Assembly (NCBI GenBank): GCA_910587775.1
Contig: CAJUNF010000049.1
Location: forward strand, 1-5,486
Reading direction: 5' to 3'
Source of the DNA: an uncultured Bacilli bacterium
GTDB lineage: Bacteria > Bacillota_I > Bacilli_A > RF39 > UBA660
Length of the DNA stretch: 5,486 nucleotides
This document shows positions 1 to 4,586 of the stretch, piece after piece. The notes under the pieces were generated by a model. It worked only from the letters and a program-made list of their open reading frames with translations. It had not been told where the DNA came from and ran no database searches. Position 1 is the stretch's first letter. Each line of letters starts with the position of its first letter. The position numbers and the translations under genes are program-made.

Positions 1-819
1 CCAGGAATTGGTACAGTTCGTAATGGTTCTAGAAGTTGGTTTGGTTTAGGTGGTTTTGGAATTCAACCAAGTGAATTTGCTAAAGTAGGGCTTATTATTT
101 ATGTTTCGAAGTATTTAGCTAATCATCAAAAAGAAATGCGAAGTATTAAAGATGGAGTTTTACCTATTTTAATTGTGATTGGAGTTTTCTTTTTCTTAAT
201 TATGTTAGAACCTGATTTTGGAACCGCTATGGTAATTGTTTTAACACTTATCTGTATGATTTTTATAAGTGGAGTAAAAGTTTCTTTTTTTGTGAAAATA
301 GGATTTATTGGACTTGCCGGAATTGTAGCACTAATTTTAGTAGCTCCATATCGAATGGCTAGAATTATTTCTTTTTTAAATCCGTGGACAGATCCTTTAG
401 GAAGTGGATTTCAAATTATCCAGTCTTTATATGCTATTGGTCCAGGTGGTTTGCTTGGACAAGGATTTTTAAATAGTCATCAAAAGCATTTTTATTTACC
501 AGAGCCACAAACCGATTTTATTTTTTCTATTATTAGTGAGGAGTTTGGATTTTTAGGAGTTTTAATTGTTGTATTCTTTTTCTTTTTTATATTTATTCGT
601 TCTTTAAAAGTTAGTATGCGTTGTACTGATGGTTTTGGTAAGTATTTATCTTTTGGTCTTGCGTTTGGTATTATTATTCAAGCATCTTTAAATTTGTGTG
701 TTGTTGTAGGGCTTATTCCAGTTACAGGTGTAACATTACCTTTTTTTAGCTATGGAGGATCTTCTCTTTTAGTTAGTATGGCAAGTATTGGTATTATTTT
801 AAATATTAGTAAAAGATAA
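1..819 (+). CDS. ftsW: FtsW/SpoVE-type SEDS peptidoglycan glycosyltransferase, 5' truncated by window edge
   Basis: This is the C-terminal 272 residues of a SEDS-family membrane enzyme that polymerises lipid II into glycan strands during septation, together with a class B penicillin-binding protein. Frame 1 is open from base 1, so the ATG at 136 is internal: the 45 codons before it hold the family motif SRSWFGLGGFGIQPSEF (residues 10-26). Further family motifs are LEPDFGTA (69-76), PEPQTDFIF with the conserved Asp172 (aligning with E. coli FtsW Asp297, proposed catalytic), and LPFFSYGGSSLL (246-257). Hydrophobic membrane segments alternate with these loops. About 100-130 residues are missing upstream by comparison with full-length FtsW. 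The position just before murG matches that of spoVE in the Bacillus dcw cluster, so SpoVE is an alternative name; RodA is less likely from context. The stop is TAA at 817-819. Confidence 0.93.
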   Translation, partial: PGIGTVRNGSRSWFGLGGFGIQPSEFAKVGLIIYVSKYLANHQKEMRSIKDGVLPILIVIGVFFFLIMLEPDFGTAMVIVLTLICMIFISGVKVSFFVKIGFIGLAGIVALILVAPYRMARIISFLNPWTDPLGSGFQIIQSLYAIGPGGLLGQGFLNSHQKHFYLPEPQTDFIFSIISEEFGFLGVLIVVFFFFFIFIRSLKVSMRCTDGFGKYLSFGLAFGIIIQASLNLCVVVGLIPVTGVTLPFFSYGGSSLLVSMASIGIILNISKR

Positions 820-876
820 TAAAAAACATAATTATTACTTTATTTGCAAATTAAATGTCTAAAAATGCTTTTTATG

Positions 877-885
877 TGATATAAT
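877..885 (+). promoter_or_regulatory. Extended -10 promoter for the zinc-ribbon gene
   Basis: TGATATAAT contains a perfect -10 hexamer (TATAAT, 880-885) preceded by the TGn extension. No good -35 hexamer lies 16-18 nt upstream, which is tolerated by extended -10 promoters. Transcription would start near 892, leaving a leader of about 74 nt before the ATG at 966. Inferred from sequence only. Confidence 0.6.
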
Positions 886-953
886 TTAAATAGATTTAAA
901 CTTACAAGATTACGTTTTATAAGTCATTTGTGTACGCTTTAAATCAATCAAAA

Positions 954-960
954 AGGAGGG
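954..960 (+). promoter_or_regulatory. Ribosome binding site that fixes the zinc-ribbon start
   Basis: AGGAGGG is a near-perfect Shine-Dalgarno sequence 5 nt before the ATG at 966. It decides against the in-frame GTG at 930, which would add 12 residues with no family support and has no ribosome binding site in front of it. Confidence 0.85.
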
Positions 961-965
961 TACTT

Positions 966-1169
966 ATGTCTGATAAGATGATTACTTGTTTAGATTGTGG
1001 AGCAGAATTTAATTTTACTGCTGGAGAACAAGAATGGTTTATGGCAAGACAATTAGTTGAGCCAAAGTATTGTAAAGATTGTCGTAATAAAAGAAGAGAA
1101 CGTAGAGCTAAAAAAGAGAATCAAAAACATTATAAAAATCGTCAAGAAACTGAACAAAAAGCTGCTTAA
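966..1169 (+). CDS. Small zinc-ribbon domain protein (probable zf-trcl type)
   Basis: The product has 67 residues. The first 43 form a compact zinc ribbon: Cys8-x2-Cys11 (CLDCGAEF), a GEQEWF segment at 20-25, then Pro33 and Cys36-x2-Cys39 followed by Arg40. This layout matches the small stand-alone family described as a probable zinc-ribbon domain, usually 50-100 residues long; its molecular role is not established. The four cysteines should hold one zinc ion. The tail (40-67) is very rich in Lys, Arg, Glu and Gln and is likely a charged helix or disordered; RNA or ribosome contact is conceivable but is only inference. The ATG is chosen because AGGAGGG ends 5 nt before it. The gene has its own extended -10 promoter and its own terminator, so it seems to be transcribed independently although it sits between two dcw genes. 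Confidence 0.85.
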   Translation: MSDKMITCLDCGAEFNFTAGEQEWFMARQLVEPKYCKDCRNKRRERRAKKENQKHYKNRQETEQKAA

Positions 1170-1182
1170 TAGTAGCTTTTTT
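1156..1182 (+). terminator. Intrinsic terminator overlapping the zinc-ribbon stop codon
   Basis: The 5' arm 1156-1166 (AAAAAGCTGCT) pairs with the 3' arm 1171-1181 (AGTAGCTTTTT) to give an 11-bp stem with one G-T wobble. The loop is TAAT (1167-1170), so the gene's TAA stop (1167-1169) lies in the loop. The 3' arm runs into six T residues. The A-rich 5' arm also gives a T-run on the opposite strand, so it could act in both directions. It separates the zinc-ribbon unit from murG. Confidence 0.75.
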
Positions 1183-1183
1183 G

Positions 1184-1211
1184 TTGCGTCTGGGCGAAAA
1201 TAAAATATAAT
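1184..1211 (+). promoter_or_regulatory. Candidate promoter for the murG-murB-divIB-queH cluster
   Basis: A perfect -10 hexamer TATAAT is at 1206-1211. TTGCGT at 1184-1189, 16 nt upstream, is a weak -35 (only TTG matches). It lies just after the terminator, where a new promoter is expected. Transcription would begin near 1218, which falls in the ribosome binding site AAAGGAG (1217-1223), so the leader would be very short or the true start a few bases off. Confidence 0.5.
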
Positions 1212-1230
1212 GTAATAAAGGAGTGAGATT

Positions 1231-2310
1231 ATGAAAATTATTGTATCTGCTGGTGGTAGTTTTGGACATATTAATCCAGCATTAGCAATTATTCATAAAT
1301 TTCAGGAAAAAGAAACAGATTTAGAAGTTATATATATTGGAACACATAATCGAATGGAAAAGGAAATTATTCCAAAAGAAAATATTCCCTATGAAGAAAT
1401 AGAAATTTATGGTTTTACAAAAAATATAAAACAAAATTTAAAGAATATAAAATGTATTCGTGCATCTTTAAAAAAATGTTATGAAATTATGAGTGAATTT
1501 AAACCTGATGTTGTAATTGGAGTTGGTGGGTATGTAACATATCCCGTTTTAAAGGCAGCACATAAGTTACATATTAAAACATTTTTGCATGAACAAAATA
1601 GTATACCTGGTAAAAGTAATAAAGTACTAGCAAAGTATGCTGATTTAATTGGTGTGACTTTTAAGCATTCTATACCTTATTTTAAAACGAAAGGGAAAAT
1701 TATTTATACAGGTCATCCATGTGGGATGCAAGCTAGGATTTCGAAAAAACAAGAAAAGGAAGTTTATGGCTTAACAAAGGGAAAAAAACTTGTTATTATA
1801 GTTGCTGGAAGTCTTGGTAGTGGATCTTTAAATAGTAAAATAAAAGATTTACTGAATCAAATAGGAAATGAAAATTTTGAAGTATTATATATTACAGGAA
1901 AAGCTCATTATGAGAGCTTTGTGAAAGATGCGAAATTTCCATCCAATGTCTTTGTTTTACCTTATGTAGATAATTTAGCTGGTCTTATGAAATCAGCAGA
2001 TGTAATTGTGTCTCGTGCAGGAGCAGCTTCGCTATATGAATTAGTTGCTTTAGAAATTCCATCAATTATTATACCTAGTCCTAATGTTGCAAATAATCAT
2101 CAATATTATAATGCGATTGAAATGGAGAATCAGGGACTTATTTGTATGTTAGAGGAAAAGAATTTAACGAGTGAAAAATTAAAAGAGGAAATAAAGGATT
2201 TGTTAGAGAATAAGGAAAGACGTTTTAAAATGATTCAAAAAATGCAAAAGATGGCTGTGATGGATAGTTCATGTATTATCTATCAAGAAATTAAGGATAT
2301 GATAAAATGA
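1231..2310 (+). CDS. murG: MurG, UDP-GlcNAc:lipid I N-acetylglucosaminyltransferase
   Basis: The product has 359 residues, the usual length for MurG. It transfers GlcNAc from UDP-GlcNAc to lipid I at the inner face of the membrane, giving lipid II. It shows the GT-B two-domain layout: an N-terminal acceptor-side glycine loop (SAGGSFGHINPALA, 6-19), a second glycine loop GVGGYVTYP (97-105), HEQNS (120-124) and GHPCG (161-165) near the domain junction, then the C-terminal donor half with VAGSLGSGSLN (191-201), SRAGAASLYEL (261-271; Glu270 aligns with the glutamate expected to hold the nucleotide-sugar ribose) and NNHQYYNA with His290-Gln291. In the first loop Ser10-Phe11 replace the common Thr-Gly, a variable spot in Bacillota. 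AAAGGAG at 1217-1223 supports the ATG. The TGA stop overlaps the murB ATG by 4 nt (ATGA), indicating translational coupling. Confidence 0.97.
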   Translation: MKIIVSAGGSFGHINPALAIIHKFQEKETDLEVIYIGTHNRMEKEIIPKENIPYEEIEIYGFTKNIKQNLKNIKCIRASLKKCYEIMSEFKPDVVIGVGGYVTYPVLKAAHKLHIKTFLHEQNSIPGKSNKVLAKYADLIGVTFKHSIPYFKTKGKIIYTGHPCGMQARISKKQEKEVYGLTKGKKLVIIVAGSLGSGSLNSKIKDLLNQIGNENFEVLYITGKAHYESFVKDAKFPSNVFVLPYVDNLAGLMKSADVIVSRAGAASLYELVALEIPSIIIPSPNVANNHQYYNAIEMENQGLICMLEEKNLTSEKLKEEIKDLLENKERRFKMIQKMQKMAVMDSSCIIYQEIKDMIK

Positions 2311-3200
2311 AAACAGAATTATTACATTTCGGACATGTAAAAGAAGAGGAATCTTTAAAGAAGTATAATACGTTTCGAATAGGTGGCATTTGTAAGTATA
2401 TAATTGAACCTGAAACAGTAGAAAAACTAGTTAAACTTCTCAAGTATTTAAATTCTAAAGAAGAGAAATACTTTGTTTTAGGAAATGGTTCTAATGTTAT
2501 CATATCGGATGAATATTATGATGGAGTGGTAATTCGTTTAAATCATTTTGATCGTTTAGATATTACAGTAAATGAGGTTAAAGTAGGGGCAGGAGTAATG
2601 CTACCAAGACTTGCTATTTCGACAATGAATGAGGGATATACTGGATTTGAATGGGCTTGTGGTATTCCTGGAACTGTTGGTGGAGCAATTTATGGAAATG
2701 CTGAAGCTTATAAAGAATCTATTTTTGATCATTTAGTAGATGTAACCGTTATTACTCCAAATTGTGAAGTAAAAACTTTTTTAAAAAGCGAACTATCTCA
2801 TTCTTATCGTACATCTTTTTTTAAAGAAACAAAAGGGTATCTTATTTTAGAAGCTACATTTTCTCTTCAAAAAGGGGATATGGAAGAAAGTAGAATGAAA
2901 ATAGAGAAACGAAAAGCAAAAAGGATGGAAACCCAGCCTTTAGAGTATCCAAGTGCAGGAAGTGTTTTTCGTAATCCAAGTCCTGAGAATCCTAGTGGAA
3001 AGATTATAGAGGAACTTGGATTAAAAGGATTAAGTGTTGGTGGAGCACAAGTAAGTCATAAACATGCTAACTTTATTATTAATATTTCAGGTGCTACTAG
3101 CAAAGATGTTCGAAATTTGATAGAATTAGTACATAAAGAAGTAAAAGAACAATGTGATATTGATTTAATTATGGAACAAGAATACGTTGGGTGGGACTAG
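2307..3200 (+). CDS. murB: MurB, UDP-N-acetylenolpyruvoylglucosamine reductase
   Basis: The product has 297 residues. It is an FAD enzyme that uses NADPH to reduce UDP-GlcNAc-enolpyruvate to UDP-MurNAc in the cytoplasm. The FAD domain shows YNTFRIGG (20-27), LGNGSNVI (58-65) and GIPGTVGGAIYGNA (119-132). The substrate half shows SYRTSFF (166-172, conserved Tyr167 and Arg168) and PSAGSVFRNP (215-224), where Ser219 is the expected proton donor to the enol carbanion. HANFIIN follows, and Glu290 near the end aligns with the second acidic catalytic residue (E. coli Glu325). The length and the short stretch around Tyr167 fit the compact type II MurB of Gram-positive bacteria. The start overlaps the murG stop, with AAGGA at 2293-2297 inside murG as ribosome binding site. 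The stop is TAG at 3198-3200. Confidence 0.97.
   Translation: MKTELLHFGHVKEEESLKKYNTFRIGGICKYIIEPETVEKLVKLLKYLNSKEEKYFVLGNGSNVIISDEYYDGVVIRLNHFDRLDITVNEVKVGAGVMLPRLAISTMNEGYTGFEWACGIPGTVGGAIYGNAEAYKESIFDHLVDVTVITPNCEVKTFLKSELSHSYRTSFFKETKGYLILEATFSLQKGDMEESRMKIEKRKAKRMETQPLEYPSAGSVFRNPSPENPSGKIIEELGLKGLSVGGAQVSHKHANFIINISGATSKDVRNLIELVHKEVKEQCDIDLIMEQEYVGWD
3189..3195 (+). promoter_or_regulatory. Weak ribosome binding site for divIB inside the murB end
   Basis: GGGTGGG lies 6 nt before the ATG at 3202 and is the only purine/G-rich match. It is poor compared with the AGGAGG-type sites of the neighbours. Together with the 1-nt gap to the murB stop it suggests that divIB translation depends largely on ribosomes finishing murB. 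An in-frame TTG at 3187 exists but has no better site. Confidence 0.4.
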
Positions 3201-3201
3201 A

Positions 3202-3909
3202 ATGAGTGCAGAGAAAAGAAAAGTAAAGCGCAAATTAAAATTATATAATTTTCTTTTATTTAGTGTTTTTCTTTTCTTTTTTTGTGGTGCAATTTATTAT
3301 TTGTATCAATTACCTATTAAAAACATTATTATTCGTGGTACTAATTATTTGTCTGATCAAGAAATTATAGAAGTTGCTGGAATACGTAATTATCCAAAAA
3401 TATTTCAAACACGTACTAAAGATATGAAAAATAAGTTACTAGAAATTGCTTATATTAAAGATGTTCAAATTAAAAAAAATATATGGGGAAGAATTACTTT
3501 TATTATTCAGGAAGAAACACCAATTTTTTATAATAGAGGAAATGAAGAACTTGTTTTTTCAAGTGGCAAAGTAGTTTTATCACAGGAATTACATGGTGTT
3601 CCCATTTTGATTAATTATGTACCCGATGAGCTTTATCATCGTTTGATATTAGAAATGGAAGGTATGAATTTAGATGTACTTCGTTTGATTAGTGAAATTG
3701 AGTATCAACCATGGAAAAGTGAAGATATTATTGTAGATGATACTAGATTTTTCTTAAGAATGAATGATGGCAACGTAATTTATGTTAATTTAATTAATTG
3801 GGATAAGTTAGATAATTATATGACAATTTATTCTACACTTGGAGGATCAAAAGGGGTTTTGCAGCTTGATTCATCTTTAGGTAATGGTATTACATTTACA
3901 CCTTTTTAA
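3202..3909 (+). CDS. divIB: DivIB/FtsQ cell-division protein
   Basis: The product has 235 residues and is a bitopic membrane protein of the divisome, which with FtsL and DivIC links early division proteins to septal synthesis by FtsW and its penicillin-binding partner. A Lys/Arg-rich cytoplasmic tail (1-13) precedes one transmembrane segment (about 15-36, rich in Phe and Leu). A POTRA domain follows at about 38-107, with the typical start LPIKNIIIRGTNYLSDQEI and the later IKDVQIKKN. The rest (108-235) is the extracytoplasmic beta domain. There is little C-terminal tail after it. The ATG at 3202 is preferred over TTG at 3187 because ATG is used by its neighbours and the basic tail plus membrane anchor is complete from there. 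The position after murB is the conserved Bacillota dcw order. Sequence conservation is low in this family, so the call rests on architecture and context. Confidence 0.9.
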   Translation: MSAEKRKVKRKLKLYNFLLFSVFLFFFCGAIYYLYQLPIKNIIIRGTNYLSDQEIIEVAGIRNYPKIFQTRTKDMKNKLLEIAYIKDVQIKKNIWGRITFIIQEETPIFYNRGNEELVFSSGKVVLSQELHGVPILINYVPDELYHRLILEMEGMNLDVLRLISEIEYQPWKSEDIIVDDTRFFLRMNDGNVIYVNLINWDKLDNYMTIYSTLGGSKGVLQLDSSLGNGITFTPF

Positions 3910-3914
3910 GGAGG
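3908..3914 (+). promoter_or_regulatory. Ribosome binding site of queH overlapping the divIB stop
   Basis: AAGGAGG begins in the last two bases of the divIB TAA stop (3907-3909) and ends 4 nt before the queH ATG. Such an overlap favours re-initiation and supports co-transcription of queH with the cell-wall genes. Confidence 0.75.
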
Positions 3915-3918
3915 AACT

Positions 3919-4527
3919 ATGAAAGAAAATTATCATAAAAAAATGTTAGAGATATTGGAAAAATTAGAAGAACAAGAAAATGTTCCAACACTTTTACTGC
4001 ATACTTGTTGCGCTCCATGTTCAACTACGGTTATTAAGCGTTTAAGTGAGTATTTTAAAATTACTGTTCTTTACTATAATCCTAATATAGAACCATATGA
4101 AGAATATTTAAAGCGAAAAAAAGAGCAAATAAGGTTTTTAAAAGAATATCATGCGAAATATTCAATTGATTTTTTAGAATGTGATTGGGAGAATGACGGT
4201 TTTCGTAATATGGCAGAAGGCTTGGAGACAATGAGTGAGGGTGGAGCACGTTGTCATAAATGTTATTATTTACGTCTTGAAAAGACTGCTTTAGAAGCTA
4301 AAAAAGGAAATTTTGATTATTTTACGACATCTTTGACTATTAGTCCTTATAAAAATAGTCAAGTGATGAATCAAATTGGTAGAGTTTTAGAAGAAAAATA
4401 TGGAGTAAAGTATTTGTATTCTGATTTTAAAAAAGAAAATGGTTATTTAGAGAGTATTCAAAATAGTAAAGAGTATCATTTGTACCGTCAAGATTATTGC
4501 GGATGTTTATTTTCTAAAACTAATTAA
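3919..4527 (+). CDS. queH: QueH, epoxyqueuosine reductase
   Basis: The product has 202 residues of the former DUF208 family. QueH reduces epoxyqueuosine to queuosine at the wobble position (34) of tRNAs for Tyr, His, Asn and Asp, the last step of queuosine synthesis, and replaces the unrelated B12-dependent QueG. The metal-binding cysteines are in place: HTCCAPC near the N terminus (Cys30, Cys31, Cys34), ARCHKCYYLRL (Cys112, Cys115) and DYCGC near the end (Cys194, Cys196). The segment YYNPNIEPYEEY and the later DYFTTSLTISPYKN are also family-typical. The gene is full length. It follows divIB by 9 nt with an AAGGAGG site and shares the cluster's direction, so it is probably in the same transcript; no functional link to wall synthesis is known to me. 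No other queuosine gene lies in the window. Confidence 0.95.
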   Translation: MKENYHKKMLEILEKLEEQENVPTLLLHTCCAPCSTTVIKRLSEYFKITVLYYNPNIEPYEEYLKRKKEQIRFLKEYHAKYSIDFLECDWENDGFRNMAEGLETMSEGGARCHKCYYLRLEKTALEAKKGNFDYFTTSLTISPYKNSQVMNQIGRVLEEKYGVKYLYSDFKKENGYLESIQNSKEYHLYRQDYCGCLFSKTN

Positions 4528-4556
4528 TTGCTTTTTTATGTAGTTTTCTTTATATT
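4528..4556 (+). promoter_or_regulatory. Possible promoter for the repeat-protein gene
   Basis: TTGCTT (4528-4533) and TATATT (4551-4556) are separated by 17 nt. The -10 matches the consensus at five of six bases and the -35 at three. Transcription would start near 4563, just before the ribosome binding site. In such AT-rich sequence chance matches are common, and read-through from queH remains possible. Confidence 0.35.
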
Positions 4557-4571
4557 ATTTTTAAGTTTTTT

Positions 4572-4578
4572 AAAGGAG
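4572..4578 (+). promoter_or_regulatory. Ribosome binding site of the repeat-protein gene
   Basis: AAAGGAG is followed by an 8-nt AT spacer and the ATG at 4587. This clear site is the main evidence that the open frame starting there is translated. Confidence 0.75.
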
Positions 4579-4586
4579 AAATTTAT

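Noticed and set aside
6..17. Ser-Phe in place of the common Thr-Gly in the first MurG glycine loop (near 1258-1263) as a sign of lost activity.
   Set aside because: This loop is known to vary in Bacillota MurG, and all other key positions (His13, His120-Glu121, Glu270, His290-Gln291) are present. The coordinates of this entry are residue numbers of MurG.
812..841. Possible terminator after ftsW: AAAG/TAATAA pairing with TTATTA/CTTT around a 9-nt loop.
   Set aside because: The stem is almost all A-T with one bulged A and a single G-C pair, and no T-run follows. It could arise by chance in such AT-rich DNA.
930..965. In-frame GTG at 930 as the start of the zinc-ribbon gene.
   Set aside because: No ribosome binding site precedes it, whereas AGGAGGG stands directly before the ATG at 966; the added 12 residues match nothing in the zinc-ribbon fold.
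2291..2503. Minus-strand open frame of 70 codons within murB.
   Set aside because: It is antisense to the conserved murB start and FAD motifs, has no ribosome binding site or family match, and is a shadow frame.
4516..4547. Possible terminator after queH: AAAACTA pairing with TAGTTTT.
   Set aside because: Only 7 bp with one G-C pair and an 18-nt loop. Too weak to call, though the T-rich sequence after it keeps the option open.
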